NCBI RefSeq assembly: GCF_000515395.1
Contig: NZ_KI911782.1
Coordinates: forward strand, 5,052,070 to 5,116,069
Origin: Jiangella gansuensis DSM 44835
Lineage (GTDB): Bacteria > Actinomycetota > Actinomycetes > Jiangellales > Jiangellaceae
DNA: 64,000 nt
Reading direction: 5' to 3'
A program made the translations under genes and the position numbers. Shown here in pieces: positions 36,304 to 45,631 of this stretch. The notes below the pieces were generated by a model that saw nothing but the letters and a program-made list of their open reading frames with translations, searched no databases and was not told the DNA's origin. Every line of letters begins with the position of its first letter. Position 1 is the stretch's first letter.

Positions 36304-38409
36304 TCAGGGAGCTGGGACGAGGCCTTCCGCCTCGACCGTCCACCGGCCGTCGTCCGGGAATCCCGGCGCGGCGCCAGCGGGCGCGCCGTCCCATCCGGCG
36401 GCCATCAACGCGACGGCCGCCAGCAATCCCCCGTTGCCCGGTAGGTACAGCGGCAGCGACGCCGTCTGCCGGTTGTGCCCGTTCGGGAGGAACTCGTTCT
36501 TGCCCATCGGCATGGTCAGCGCCGTCACCGCTTGCTCGGGCTCGCCGAGGCGGGCCGCCGTCATGGCGATGACCGGGTAGTCCCAGCCCCAGGTGCTCTC
36601 CCACTTCCAGTCGGCCAGCACGTCGTGCAGGGTCGCCCGCATGGTCGACGGGTCGATCAGCGGAGTCTGGGGCACGAAGCCGAGCCCGCAGAGCATCGAC
36701 GGGTGATCGGTGCGGATGGTGTACGGCTCGACGTCGATAGCCGTGTAGACGCCGTCGCGCACGTGCGGCCGGGCCAGTCCGGACGCCACCGTGCTCCAGC
36801 GCTCCTGGCGGGGCAGCCCGGCCCGCTCCCGCCACAGCTGCGCGACCTCCAGGGCCCAGTGCCAGTACGCCAGCTCGAACGTCGGGTTGGTGGCTCGGGC
36901 CCGGATGGATCCGTACGACTCCTGGGCCGGGACCAGCGGCGGGCCGAGCTGGAAGCCGCCCGCCGTGGGTGCGGGGAAGTCGGCCATGAACTCGGCGGTC
37001 TCGAAGACGATGCCGGCGAACTCCTCGACCACCTCCGGCCCCGGAGCGGCCCGGTACACCAGCTCCGCGAGGTAGATGGGGTGCGGCTGCTGCCAGATCA
37101 GGAACGCACCGATCGGGCTGGGACTCTCGCGCGCGTCCGGGCCGACCTGTTTGGGCCATCGCGCCCCCGCGTAACCCTGCAGTTTCGCGGTCGCCCGGGC
37201 AGCGTCCAGTGCCGAGTGGTACCACCGCAGGCTACGAGTGAGCAGCTCCGGGCGCCCCCACAGCGCGAAGTGCGCCACGTGCCACCAGTGCATCTCCAGG
37301 TGGAACCGGCCGCGCCAGGAATTGCAGACCAGACCGGTCTCCTGTGGCGGCAGCGATCCGGCGCAGTTCACCGCGGTCAGGTACTGGGACAGGACGGTGC
37401 GCCGCTCGATCTCGACCGCGCGCTCGTCGCTGCTGCCGGCCAGCTGCACCGCGCCGCCGCCGGACCAGAACGCCGGCCAGTGCTTCGCGGCCGCGTCGTG
37501 GACCTCGTCGAAGGCCGACGACGGTGGCAGGGCGGCAGCGGACGGCGCGAAGCCGATCACCAGGTCCAGCGTCGCGGTGTCACCGCTCAGCCGCAGCCGG
37601 TGCTCGCCCACCTGCGTCATCGTCAGACCCGCCGTGGCGGCGACGGCGACGGCGTAACCGTCGGCGTCGAGCTCCCGGTCGATGTGCCAGCCGCCGCCGA
37701 CCCGCCGCGTCGTGGTGCGATGCGCACCGGGACGGCTCCAGTCAGCCGCGTCGTGCCAGCTCTCGGAGCCGTACGGGAACGCGACGCGCACCGCGAGCCG
37801 CCCCGCCCGGACCGCCTCGGAGACGATCCGGACCGCCACCACGTCGGAGTCCGGGTGGCACACCGTTCGCACCCGGACCGGCTCGCCGCGCAGGCTGAAC
37901 GAACTGTCGATGACGCCGTGCCAGAGGTCGAGCACCTGGCGCACGCCGGTGACGTCGTCCGGCGTGACCGGATGCGGCCGGCCGTCGTCGTCGATCAGCT
38001 CCAGGCCGATGCGCCCGAGGTCGATACGGTGCGGGTTCGACCGCAGCCACAGCTCGGCCGGTGAGTCGGTGCGGTCGCCGCCGGCGCCGATGCTGCCGGT
38101 CATGTCCGCGTACGGCACCGGCCCCGACGGCGTGTCATAGGTGACGAGGATGTCCTCGAGCCGGAAGCCCGCGCCGTCGGCACCGCCGGGGACGGTGTGC
38201 CAGCCCCACTGTGCCTGGGTCCCCAGCAGCGTCGCGTCCGGTGAACCGTCGCGAGAGCCCACCGGATAGTGCTCGGGCAGCGTCTGCAGGCCGGTGACGT
38301 CGACGGTGAAACAGAACTCGCCGTTGCCGACCGACAGCGGAGACCGCCCGTCCAGCTGCGTCACCTCGACGCTGTGCCGGGAGACCAGGGTGCGCCGGTC
38401 GATGCTCAT
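36304..38409 (-). CDS. Predicted (alpha/alpha)6-barrel glycoside hydrolase
   Basis: A 701-residue protein without a signal peptide, so probably intracellular. An N-terminal beta-sandwich (~residues 1-290; SVGNGEFCFTVDVTG) is followed by a helical toroid with GRFHLEMHWWHVAHFALWGR, QESYGSIRARATNP and DWKWESTWGWDYP. The layout resembles GH65/GH95-like glycosidases or phosphorylases, but I cannot assign a family or pinpoint the catalytic acid. It presumably cleaves the imported oligosaccharide. Its ATG overlaps the binding-protein stop by four bases. Confidence 0.68.
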   Translation of the reverse strand: MSIDRRTLVSRHSVEVTQLDGRSPLSVGNGEFCFTVDVTGLQTLPEHYPVGSRDGSPDATLLGTQAQWGWHTVPGGADGAGFRLEDILVTYDTPSGPVPYADMTGSIGAGGDRTDSPAELWLRSNPHRIDLGRIGLELIDDDGRPHPVTPDDVTGVRQVLDLWHGVIDSSFSLRGEPVRVRTVCHPDSDVVAVRIVSEAVRAGRLAVRVAFPYGSESWHDAADWSRPGAHRTTTRRVGGGWHIDRELDADGYAVAVAATAGLTMTQVGEHRLRLSGDTATLDLVIGFAPSAAALPPSSAFDEVHDAAAKHWPAFWSGGGAVQLAGSSDERAVEIERRTVLSQYLTAVNCAGSLPPQETGLVCNSWRGRFHLEMHWWHVAHFALWGRPELLTRSLRWYHSALDAARATAKLQGYAGARWPKQVGPDARESPSPIGAFLIWQQPHPIYLAELVYRAAPGPEVVEEFAGIVFETAEFMADFPAPTAGGFQLGPPLVPAQESYGSIRARATNPTFELAYWHWALEVAQLWRERAGLPRQERWSTVASGLARPHVRDGVYTAIDVEPYTIRTDHPSMLCGLGFVPQTPLIDPSTMRATLHDVLADWKWESTWGWDYPVIAMTAARLGEPEQAVTALTMPMGKNEFLPNGHNRQTASLPLYLPGNGGLLAAVALMAAGWDGAPAGAAPGFPDDGRWTVEAEGLVPAP

Positions 38410-39701
38410 TTGCTGATGGCCGTCTCGACCTCGGCGATCATCTGCTCGGCGGCCTCCTGCGGGGTCGTGCGGTCGAACAGCACCTCACTGTTGAGCCGGG
38501 TGACGATCGAGGCGGTCTCGGTCGACCCCACCGGTGCCGGCGGCACCGGGTCGCCCACGGCCTCCTCCAGCCGGTTGAGGTACTCGGCCTCGGCCTGCTG
38601 CACCGGCGTCAGGTCGTCCATGATCGCCTCGCGCACGTCCGTGTTGACCGGCAGACCGCGGTCGGTCAGGAACGACTCCGCCGCCGCCGGCTCGTTGAGC
38701 ATGAAGTCGACCAGCCGGGCCGCTTCCTCGGGGTGCTCGGTGCGCGCGGAGATCGTGTAGTACATCGACGGGCCGAGCCACGAACCGGGCTCGCCGCCGG
38801 CGACACCCGGCGGGATCAGCAGCTGCAGCTCCTCCCCCGACGCGGTGCTCAGCGCTTCGAGCACGTTCGACCAGACCAGCGACATGCCGCCGTTGTTGGT
38901 GCCGATGAGCGTCTGTTCCGGCGCGCTCTGGCTGGCCAGCTCCTCACTCAGGGTGGCCGGCGGGGTGCAACCGGACTCGCGCAGCTGGTTCGAGAACTCC
39001 CACCACTCGGCGAGCGTGCCCGTGGAGACACCCACCTCGCCGTCCTCGGTGTACAGGGCCTCGCCGTGCTGCCGGGCCCACAACGCCAGCGTGTTGTGGT
39101 TGGTGAGGTCCTGCGCACCGTAGCCGGCGTCGCCCAGCGCGGTTCCGATCTGCGTGCACATCTGGGCGAAGTCGTCCCACGTCCACGAGGTGTCGTCGGG
39201 GAGCTCGACACCGGCCTGGGCGAACACCGTCGGGTTGGCCACCATCGCGTACCCGTTGACACCGGTCGGGATCGCGTAGAGAGAGCCGTCGATGGTGCCG
39301 TGGGCCAGGATGTCGTCGGAGATCTGGTCGGTGCGGATGACGTCGTCGACCTCGGCGAGGTCCAGCAACGCGCCGCGGCCGGCGTACTCGGTGTGGTAGG
39401 CACCGCCCATGGTCATGATGTCCGGCGCGTCGCCGGCCGCCACGCTGGTGGCCAGCTTGTCGAAGTAGGCGCCGAAGTCCGCGTAGTCGACCGTCACCCG
39501 GATGCCGGGGTTCTCGGCCTCGAACTTGTCGATCATGTCCTGGGTCATCTGGGCACGCTCGTCGCTGCCCCAGAAGGCGTAGCGCAGCTCGACCACGTCG
39601 CCGTCGCCGTTTCCGCCGCCGGTTGTGTCGTCGCCACCGCAGGCGGCGAGCAGGAGCGCAGCGGCCGGTGCGGCCACGGCCAGGGCACGGAGGGTACGCA
39701 T
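38406..39701 (-). CDS. Sugar ABC transporter solute-binding lipoprotein (copy 1)
   Basis: A 431-residue binding protein: signal peptide MRTLRALAVAAPAAALLL ending in lipobox LAAC, then GGDDTTGGG, FWGSDERAQMTQDMIDKFE and AIPTGVNGYAMVANPTVF. The ATG at 39701 has AAAGGA seven bases upstream; an in-frame ATG at 39719 is less likely. It follows the two permease genes directly and should be the primary binding partner of this importer. Confidence 0.9.
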   Translation of the reverse strand: MRTLRALAVAAPAAALLLAACGGDDTTGGGNGDGDVVELRYAFWGSDERAQMTQDMIDKFEAENPGIRVTVDYADFGAYFDKLATSVAAGDAPDIMTMGGAYHTEYAGRGALLDLAEVDDVIRTDQISDDILAHGTIDGSLYAIPTGVNGYAMVANPTVFAQAGVELPDDTSWTWDDFAQMCTQIGTALGDAGYGAQDLTNHNTLALWARQHGEALYTEDGEVGVSTGTLAEWWEFSNQLRESGCTPPATLSEELASQSAPEQTLIGTNNGGMSLVWSNVLEALSTASGEELQLLIPPGVAGGEPGSWLGPSMYYTISARTEHPEEAARLVDFMLNEPAAAESFLTDRGLPVNTDVREAIMDDLTPVQQAEAEYLNRLEEAVGDPVPPAPVGSTETASIVTRLNSEVLFDRTTPQEAAEQMIAEVETAISK

Positions 39702-39715
39702 CGAAGGTCCTTTCG

Positions 39716-40645
39716 TCATTTGATGCCGGTGGTGGCGATACCGCGCATGAGATAGCGCTGGCCGGCGAGGAAGAAGCCGAAGATCGGACCGAGCGCCACC
39801 AGGGACATGGCGAACAACGGGCCCCAGGCGGACTCCCCCTGCGAATCGACGAACGTCCGCAGCGCCACCGGCACGGTGTAGAGATCGGGATCGGTCACGA
39901 AGATCAGCTGGCTGTAGAAGTCGTTCCAGACCGAGATGAAGGTGAAGATGGCCGTCGTCGCCAGCGCCGGCACACACAGGGGCATGATGATCCGCCAGAA
40001 GATGCGCACGTGGCCGCACCCGTCGATCCGCGCGGCGTCGTCGAGCTCGCGGGGCAGTCCGCGGATGAACTGCACCATGAGGAAGATGAAGAACGCGTCG
40101 GTGGCCAGGAACTTGGGGACGATCAGCGGGTAGTAGGTGTTGATCCAGTCCAGCTGCGAGAACAGGATGTACTGCGGCACGATCACCACGTGGATCGGCA
40201 GCATGATGGTGCCGAGCATGGCCGCGAAGAACAGCTTCTTGCCGCGGAACTCCAGCCGGGCGAACGCGTACGCCGCCATCGCGCAGGTGAGCAGGTTGCC
40301 CACCACCGAGAAGCCCACGATGATCGCGGAGTTGATCAGGTAGTGGTGGAACGGGTGCGCCAGCGCCGTCCAGCCCTCGGTGTAGTTGCTGAAGTCGAAC
40401 TCGCTCGGGATCAGTGAGGGCTCGCGGAAGATCAGGTCGGACGGCTTGAACGAACTCGACACCATCCACAGCAGCGGATAGAGCATCGCGAAGCCGAAAC
40501 CGATCAGCGCGACGTGCTTGAGCAGCCGCCTGCGGCCGTCACTGCGCCGGCGCCGCCGCGCGGTGTCCTGCTTCGGGCCGGCGCTTCCACCGGTGATGTC
40601 GCCCGCACCGGCACCGCCGATGCTCGGGCCCAGGTCAGTCGCCAT
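39716..40645 (-). CDS. Sugar ABC transporter permease, MalG type
   Basis: A 309-residue inner-membrane permease with six predicted helices. The EAA coupling loop reads ELDDAARIDGCGHVRIFWRIIMPL (EAA---G region at about residue 200). An N-terminal Gly/Arg-rich tail precedes helix 1. It forms the membrane channel with the MalF-type partner, whose gene it overlaps by 11 bp. No ATPase gene is present in this operon, so a separate MsiK-type ATPase must supply energy. Confidence 0.92.
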   Translation of the reverse strand: MATDLGPSIGGAGAGDITGGSAGPKQDTARRRRRSDGRRRLLKHVALIGFGFAMLYPLLWMVSSSFKPSDLIFREPSLIPSEFDFSNYTEGWTALAHPFHHYLINSAIIVGFSVVGNLLTCAMAAYAFARLEFRGKKLFFAAMLGTIMLPIHVVIVPQYILFSQLDWINTYYPLIVPKFLATDAFFIFLMVQFIRGLPRELDDAARIDGCGHVRIFWRIIMPLCVPALATTAIFTFISVWNDFYSQLIFVTDPDLYTVPVALRTFVDSQGESAWGPLFAMSLVALGPIFGFFLAGQRYLMRGIATTGIK

Positions 40646-41603
40646 AGTGCACCCACCGCTTCGCCGCGAGGAAGTTCACCGCGGTGAAGATCGCGATGAT
40701 GACCAGCAGCACCCAGGCCAGCGCGGAGGCGTACCCCATCTCGAAGGAGCCGAAGCCGCGCTGGTACGTGTACAACGTGTAGAAGAGCGTGGAGTCGGCC
40801 GGTCCGCCGGTACCGCCGCTGACGATGAACGCCTGCGTGAACGTCTGGAACGACCCGATGATCTGCAGCACGAGGTTGAAGAAGATGATCGGCGTCAACA
40901 GCGGGATGGTGATGCGCCAGAACTTGGTGAACCCGCCGGCGCCGTCCACCTCGGCCGCTTCGTAGTACATGGTCGGGATCTGCCGCAGCCCGGCCAGGAA
41001 GATCACCATCGGCGCGCCGAACGTCCACACGTTGAGGACGATCAGCGTCGACAGCGCGTGGTCCGGATGTGACACCCAGCCTTCGCCCTCGATGCCGATG
41101 GCGGCGAGCAACTGGTTGATCAGGCCCTCGGTGCCGAAGATCTGCCGCCACAGGATCGCGATGGCGACGCTGCCGCCCAGCAGCGACGGCAGGTAGTAGA
41201 CGGACCGGTAGATGGCCAGCCCCCGCACGCCACGGTCCAGGAAGAACGCCAGTGCCAAGGCCAGCGCGAGCTGCATCGGGACGGACAGGAAGACGTAGGT
41301 GAACGTCACCCGCAGCGCGGTGTGGAGCCGTTCGTCCTCCAGCATGCGCTGGTAGTTGTCGAAGCCCAGCCATTCCGGCGGCTGCAACAGGCTGTACTCG
41401 GTGAACGACAGGTACAGCGAAGCCAGGATCGGCCCGATGGTGATGGCCACCATGCCGATGAACCAGGGCGCCAGGAACAGGTAGGCGACCCGGCCTTCGC
41501 GTTTCGCCAGCGGACTGCGGCCACGCCGCTTCGGTCCTTTCGGTGCCTCGGTCTGTGTCGGCGGGTCGCTGGGCGGACGAACCCGCTGCTCGACGTCGCT
41601 CAT
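40635..41603 (-). CDS. Sugar ABC transporter permease, MalF type
   Basis: A 322-residue permease with six or seven helices. The first is YLFLAPWFIGMVAITIGPILASLYLSFTEYS, quoted by its parts YLFLAPWFIGM and ASLYLSFTEYS, and the EAA loop is YEAAEVDGAGGFTKFWRITIPLL. The ATG at 41603 lacks a Shine-Dalgarno, but its ATGA overlaps the stop of a short upstream ORF that has an excellent one, pointing to coupled translation. A longer in-frame start at 41708 would add a basic non-hydrophobic extension. Confidence 0.9.
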   Translation of the reverse strand: MSDVEQRVRPPSDPPTQTEAPKGPKRRGRSPLAKREGRVAYLFLAPWFIGMVAITIGPILASLYLSFTEYSLLQPPEWLGFDNYQRMLEDERLHTALRVTFTYVFLSVPMQLALALALAFFLDRGVRGLAIYRSVYYLPSLLGGSVAIAILWRQIFGTEGLINQLLAAIGIEGEGWVSHPDHALSTLIVLNVWTFGAPMVIFLAGLRQIPTMYYEAAEVDGAGGFTKFWRITIPLLTPIIFFNLVLQIIGSFQTFTQAFIVSGGTGGPADSTLFYTLYTYQRGFGSFEMGYASALAWVLLVIIAIFTAVNFLAAKRWVHYGD

Positions 41604-41671
41604 GGCGCCGCGCCGAGAGTGCGGCGGCGGCCGGCCGTTCGGTCGCACCGGGGCGTCGGAACGGTGGTCAT
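41600..41671 (-). CDS. 23-residue leader ORF coupled to the importer operon
   Basis: An ATG at 41671 has a near-perfect GAGGAGG six bases upstream. It opens a 23-codon ORF (MTTVPTPRCDRTAGRRRTLG...) whose TGA overlaps the permease ATG (ATGA). The permease itself has no ribosome-binding site. It could be a translational-coupling leader or a regulatory peptide; the clustered Arg codons (CGC CGC CGC) might slow ribosomes. It is too short to recognise by homology. Confidence 0.5.
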   Translation of the reverse strand: MTTVPTPRCDRTAGRRRTLGAAP

Positions 41672-41725
41672 CGGTGACCTCCTCGCGGTCGATCGTCGAC
41701 GGGGGCACGGCGACAGGGGAAAAGT

Positions 41726-41860
41726 GGGAAAGCGCTGTCCGTCGAGATACCGATTTCTAGCAATCGTAGGGGTGGGTGTCAAACACGGGCAAGAGGTCGT
41801 GCGTTTTGCCTGTAGATTTGCTGGTCGTGGCGGTACAGTACGCTGAGATACCGGTTACTC
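41726..41860. promoter_or_regulatory. LacI-type operator candidates in the importer/oxidoreductase divergent region
   Basis: The 210-bp region between the leader ORF and the divergent oxidoreductase has three candidate sites. One is an imperfect palindrome GGAAAGC-GCTGTCC (41727-41740) with the central CG step favoured by LacI-family dimers. The others are ATACCGATTTCTAG (41747-41760) and GATACCGGTTACTC (41847-41860). The last two resemble the ACCGGT sites upstream of the third binding protein and the GH5-like gene. The LacI regulator encoded 1.2 kb away is the obvious candidate. Confidence 0.5.
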
Positions 41861-41881
41861 ACAATCCCCTGGGAGGGTTCG

Positions 41882-43033
41882 ATGGCTCAGCCGCAGGCCC
41901 CGGTCGTCCTCGCCGGAGCGTACGGCTACGGCGCGACCTACCTGCGCCGGCTGACCGGCCTGGCCGAAGCCGGGGTGGCCCAATTGGTCGGCGTCGCGGA
42001 TCCGCGCCCACCCGAGCCGGACCTCGCCCACCTGCCGCCCGGTGTCCCGTGGGCCTCCAGCCTGCCGGAACTGCTGGAGAAAGTGACAGCCGACGTCGTC
42101 ATCGTCGCTGCCCCCATCCACCTGCATGTCGAACTGGCCGTGGCCGCCATGCAGGCCGGCGCCGACGTCATGCTGGAGAAGCCGCCCACACCCACGCTGG
42201 CAGGCTTCGACACCCTGACAGCGCTGGCCGGCCGTCTCGGCCGCCGCTGCCAGGTCGGCTTCCAGAGCTTCGGCACCGAAGCCGTCGAGCACGTCCGGAA
42301 CCTCAGCACGGACGGCAGCATCGGCACCGTCACCGGGGTCGCAGCGGCCGGCGCCTGGGTCCGCAGCCACGCGTACTGGCGGCGCTCCAGCTGGGCCGGC
42401 CGGCGCGAGCTGGACGGCGTCCCCGTCGTCGACGGCGTCGTCACCAACCCGCTGGCCCATGCGGTGGCCACCGCGCTGCGCATCGAGGGCAGCGACCGCC
42501 GCGGCCGGCTCACCTCCGTCGAGACACAGCTGTACCGCGCCAACGACATCGAGTCCGACGACACATCCTGCCTGCGTATCACCACCGCCGACGGCGGCAC
42601 TGTCGTCGCCGCGCTCACCCTGTGCGCGGCCGAATCGCACGAACCGTACGTGGTCGTGCACGGCAGCCGCGGCCGCGCCGTCCTCTGGTACAAGACCGGC
42701 CGGGTCGACGTCACCGGACCGGACGGCACGACGTCGACGCGCACCTTCGGCTTCACCGACCTGCTGGCGAACCTGCTCGAGCACCGGCGCGACCCCTCGG
42801 TGCCGCTGATCTCGCCGCTGGAGCGCTGCGGCGCGTTCACCGAAGTGCTCGAGGCCGTCCGGACCGCCCCGCCGCCCACCCGCATCGCCGCGCCGCACGG
42901 CGTCGTCGTCGGCACCGGAGCGGAGCGCCGCACCGTGGTGACCGGCATCGACGAGACGGTCGATGCCGCCGCCGGCACACTGCGGACGTTCGACGATCTC
43001 GATCTGCCATGGACCCGGTCGGCGGCGGCATGA
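41882..43033 (+). CDS. Gfo/Idh/MocA-family oxidoreductase (second)
   Basis: A 383-residue oxidoreductase. The Rossmann start is VVLAGAYGYGATYLRRL, less canonical than the other copy. It has AAPIHLHVELAVAAMQAG and EKPPTPT in the EKP position, then a C-terminal domain. It diverges from the importer operon and is followed 49 bp later by the LacI regulator, consistent with local co-regulation. The sugar substrate is unknown. Confidence 0.85.
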   Translation: MAQPQAPVVLAGAYGYGATYLRRLTGLAEAGVAQLVGVADPRPPEPDLAHLPPGVPWASSLPELLEKVTADVVIVAAPIHLHVELAVAAMQAGADVMLEKPPTPTLAGFDTLTALAGRLGRRCQVGFQSFGTEAVEHVRNLSTDGSIGTVTGVAAAGAWVRSHAYWRRSSWAGRRELDGVPVVDGVVTNPLAHAVATALRIEGSDRRGRLTSVETQLYRANDIESDDTSCLRITTADGGTVVAALTLCAAESHEPYVVVHGSRGRAVLWYKTGRVDVTGPDGTTSTRTFGFTDLLANLLEHRRDPSVPLISPLERCGAFTEVLEAVRTAPPPTRIAAPHGVVVGTGAERRTVVTGIDETVDAAAGTLRTFDDLDLPWTRSAAA

Positions 43034-43082
43034 GCGCTACGATCACCGCGTGCGGGTCGACGGCCACGCCGGGGAGGGGATC

Positions 43083-44096
43083 ATGACGGCGGAGACCGAC
43101 GCGCGGCCGGCCACCATCAGCCGGGTCGCCGAGCTGGCCGGGGTGTCCCGCGCCACAGTGTCGCGGGTCATGAACGGCAGCTCCACCGTGGCGCCGCACC
43201 TCGCGGAGAAAGTCCGCGCGGCGGCCGCCACCCTCAACTACCAGCCCAGCGTGCTGGCCCGCAGCCTCGCGGTCGGACGCACCGCCACCATCGCGCTGGT
43301 GGTGCCCGACCTCGCCAACCCCATGTTCCAGGACGTGCTGCGCAGCCTGAGCCACGCGGCCGCCACCCAAGGCCACCGGTTGCTGGTCGCCGACTCGGAG
43401 GAGAACGTCGCCGAAGAGGGCCTGATCGCGCTGGAGGCCCGGCGCCGATGCGACGGCCTGGTGTTGTGCGCACCGCGCATGACCGACGCCGAGCTGGCGG
43501 CACTGGCGCCGCAGCTCGCCCCGTTCGTGCTGGTCAACAGGGAAGCACCGGATCTCTCCGTGCCGTCGGTCAACGTCGACTATGCCGCGGGCATCCGCGA
43601 TCTGGTGTCGCACCTGGTCGGGCTCGGCCACCGCACCGTCGCCTACCTGGCCGGACCCCCCACCAGCTCGTCGAACAAGCTGCGGTTGAGCACCCTGCGC
43701 GGGTACGCCGCGGCCGGCCGGCTGAAGCTGGTGGAGCACGAGTGCGGTGCCACGTTCAGCGACGGGCACGCCGTCGCGGGCCGTCTCATCGACGACGACT
43801 GCACCGCCGTCATCGCCTACAACGACCTGGTGGCCTTCGGGGCGCTGTCCGGACTGCACGAGCTGGGGGTCTCGGTGCCGCAGGAGATCTCGGTGGCCGG
43901 TTTCGACGACATCCCGTTCGCCCAGTACACGACCCCGCCGCTGACCACGGCGTCGGTGCCGCCCAGCGAGGTCGGCGAGCGCGCCTGGCAGCGGTTGTGG
44001 TCTCTGCTCAACGGCCAGCAGCCGGAAGCGGATGTCCGGTTCCGGCCCCGGCTCGTGGTGCGCGGCAGCACCGGCCCGGCGGCCGGATCCACGTGA
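43083..44096 (+). CDS. LacI-family transcriptional regulator
   Basis: A 337-residue repressor: N-terminal LacI helix-turn-helix (ISRVAELAGVSRATVSRVMNG), hinge helix (LARSLAVGRT) and periplasmic-binding-like sensor (ALVVPDLANPMFQDVLRSL, then AYNDLVAFGAL and VAGFDDIPFAQY). GGAGGGGATC precedes the ATG at 43083; the longer open frame from 42963 is not used. It probably senses an uronate- or oligosaccharide-derived inducer and controls the flanking importer/catabolic operon. Confidence 0.93.
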   Translation: MTAETDARPATISRVAELAGVSRATVSRVMNGSSTVAPHLAEKVRAAAATLNYQPSVLARSLAVGRTATIALVVPDLANPMFQDVLRSLSHAAATQGHRLLVADSEENVAEEGLIALEARRRCDGLVLCAPRMTDAELAALAPQLAPFVLVNREAPDLSVPSVNVDYAAGIRDLVSHLVGLGHRTVAYLAGPPTSSSNKLRLSTLRGYAAAGRLKLVEHECGATFSDGHAVAGRLIDDDCTAVIAYNDLVAFGALSGLHELGVSVPQEISVAGFDDIPFAQYTTPPLTTASVPPSEVGERAWQRLWSLLNGQQPEADVRFRPRLVVRGSTGPAAGST

Positions 44097-44146
44097 TCGA
44101 CAGGGAGTTGCTACCGCTGCGGCGATACCAACTCCCTGTCGATCAC
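44093..44146. terminator. Bidirectional terminator between lacI-type and pectate-lyase-like genes
   Basis: An 18-bp perfect inverted repeat (44093-44110 and 44129-44146) with an 18-base loop starts within the stop codon of the LacI gene and ends 7 bp before the convergent lyase gene's stop. It can serve both directions. Confidence 0.8.
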
Positions 44147-44153
44147 AGGACCC

Positions 44154-45518
44154 CTACGCGGCGAGCCAGTTCAGGTACTCCTCCAGGTCGGTGTAACCGT
44201 CGCCGTCACCGTCGGCGTTGTTGCCGGGAACCTGCGGGTCGAGACCGTGCTCGCGTTCCCACCAGTCCGGCATGCCGTCGCGATCGCTGTCGCGGGGCGC
44301 CAGCCCACCGCGGACCGGCCCAGGGCCGTTGATCGGTGCCGCGTTCTCGTCGCTGATGATCGCGCCCTTGGTGCCCAGGGACGTGACCTCACGGACCAGC
44401 AGGTTGTCGACCCGGTCCCGGTCCAGCGACGCGCCCGCGTTCTCGACGACGTGCTCATACGCCTCGGCCGGGCTCATCACGTCGGCGATCGGCGGATACG
44501 GGAACGGCTCGTCCATCCAGGTGACCGTCGTGTACTCCTCGCGCGGCACGTCGTAGCCGTCGAGGACGCCGTCACGGTCGGCGTCGTGGTAGTTCTGCTC
44601 CGCGAACAGATGGAAGTTCTCGTTGCCGCGGGTGAACGGGCCGGTCTCGGTGCTGGGTCCGGCGATGAAGTAGTTGTGGTGCACGTTCGCCTCGGACGTC
44701 CACTGCGAACCGCCGAGGATGTATGCCTCGCGGCGCCAGTTGTAGATGACGTTGTTCACGTACTGGTTGACGCCCTTGACCTTGGGATTGCGGATGTCGT
44801 TGTCCAGGTAGAGGTTGCGCAGGAGGCTCACGCCGCCGCTGGTCTCGATGAGGCCACCGGCCGAGTGCGTGTCCAGGCCCTGGCCGATAATCGAGTTCTG
44901 GATGGTGATGCGGCTGGCGCCGTCGGCAGGGTCGCCGTTGCTGACCGAGAAAACCTCGTCGCGCCCCCAGGTGACGGAGAGGTGGTCGAAGATCATGTTG
45001 TCGCCGGTGACGACGGTGATCGCGTCGGTGCCCGAGTCGCCGTTGATGCCCTGCCGCACCCGGAAGTGCCGGGCGATCGTGTTGTTCGCGTCGGTGAAGG
45101 ACAGCCCGTTGCCGTAGATGGTGATGCCCTCACCGGGCGCGGTCTGGCCGGCGATCGTGATGTTCGGCGCCACCATGATGCGCTCGTCGATCTCGATGAC
45201 GCCGCCCACCTCGAAGACCACGGTGCGGTTCGGCTGGCTCACCGCGTCGCGGAACGAGCCGGGACCGCTGTCGTTCAGGTTGGTGACGTGGTAGACGCTG
45301 CCACCGCGACCGCCGGTGGCGTACCTGCCGAACCCCTCCGCGCCCGGGAAGGCGAGCTGCTCGGCGTCCGCCTGGGCCCCCGCGGCGGCGCGTGCTGGCG
45401 CGGGCGTGGAGGCGGCAGGTGTGGAAGCGGCCGCGGCCGCGGCGCACAGGCCGGCGGCCGTCACCCCCGCGACCAGTGCGCGCCGGCCTCCTAGGCCATG
45501 ACGTCGTGATCGGATCAT
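44154..45518 (-). CDS. Secreted pectate-lyase-like polysaccharide lyase with Ca-binding C-terminus
   Basis: A 454-residue secreted protein: Arg-rich signal peptide and Ala-rich region, then AFPGAEGFGRYATGGRGGSVYHVTNL, a hallmark of PL1-like pectate lyases. Parallel beta-helix turns follow (NITIAGQTAPGEGITI, FDHLSVTWGRDE). The C-terminus carries two calcium-loop-like segments (DSDRDGMPDWWE; NADGDGDGYTDLEEYL) of the dockerin/thrombospondin-3 kind. It probably depolymerises pectin or a similar uronate polymer outside the cell. ATG 45518 has AGAGGAG five bases upstream. Confidence 0.85.
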   Translation of the reverse strand: MIRSRRHGLGGRRALVAGVTAAGLCAAAAAASTPAASTPAPARAAAGAQADAEQLAFPGAEGFGRYATGGRGGSVYHVTNLNDSGPGSFRDAVSQPNRTVVFEVGGVIEIDERIMVAPNITIAGQTAPGEGITIYGNGLSFTDANNTIARHFRVRQGINGDSGTDAITVVTGDNMIFDHLSVTWGRDEVFSVSNGDPADGASRITIQNSIIGQGLDTHSAGGLIETSGGVSLLRNLYLDNDIRNPKVKGVNQYVNNVIYNWRREAYILGGSQWTSEANVHHNYFIAGPSTETGPFTRGNENFHLFAEQNYHDADRDGVLDGYDVPREEYTTVTWMDEPFPYPPIADVMSPAEAYEHVVENAGASLDRDRVDNLLVREVTSLGTKGAIISDENAAPINGPGPVRGGLAPRDSDRDGMPDWWEREHGLDPQVPGNNADGDGDGYTDLEEYLNWLAA

Positions 45519-45606
45519 GCGACTCCTCTCTCGATGGTTCACCGGACGCGTCACCGAGTGGGCCCTCGGCGACGCCGCGAGGGGGCGGCTCCACGGGACG
45601 CCCCTT

Positions 45607-45631
45607 GGGGGTGTCTCCAGGAGACACCCCC
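45607..45631 (-). terminator. Stem-loop terminator after the third binding protein
   Basis: A GC-rich palindrome (GGGGGTGTCTCC ... GGAGACACCCCC) lies directly after the binding-protein stop codon and before the lyase start. The usable stem is about 10 bp with a short loop. It probably separates the two minus-strand genes. Confidence 0.65.
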
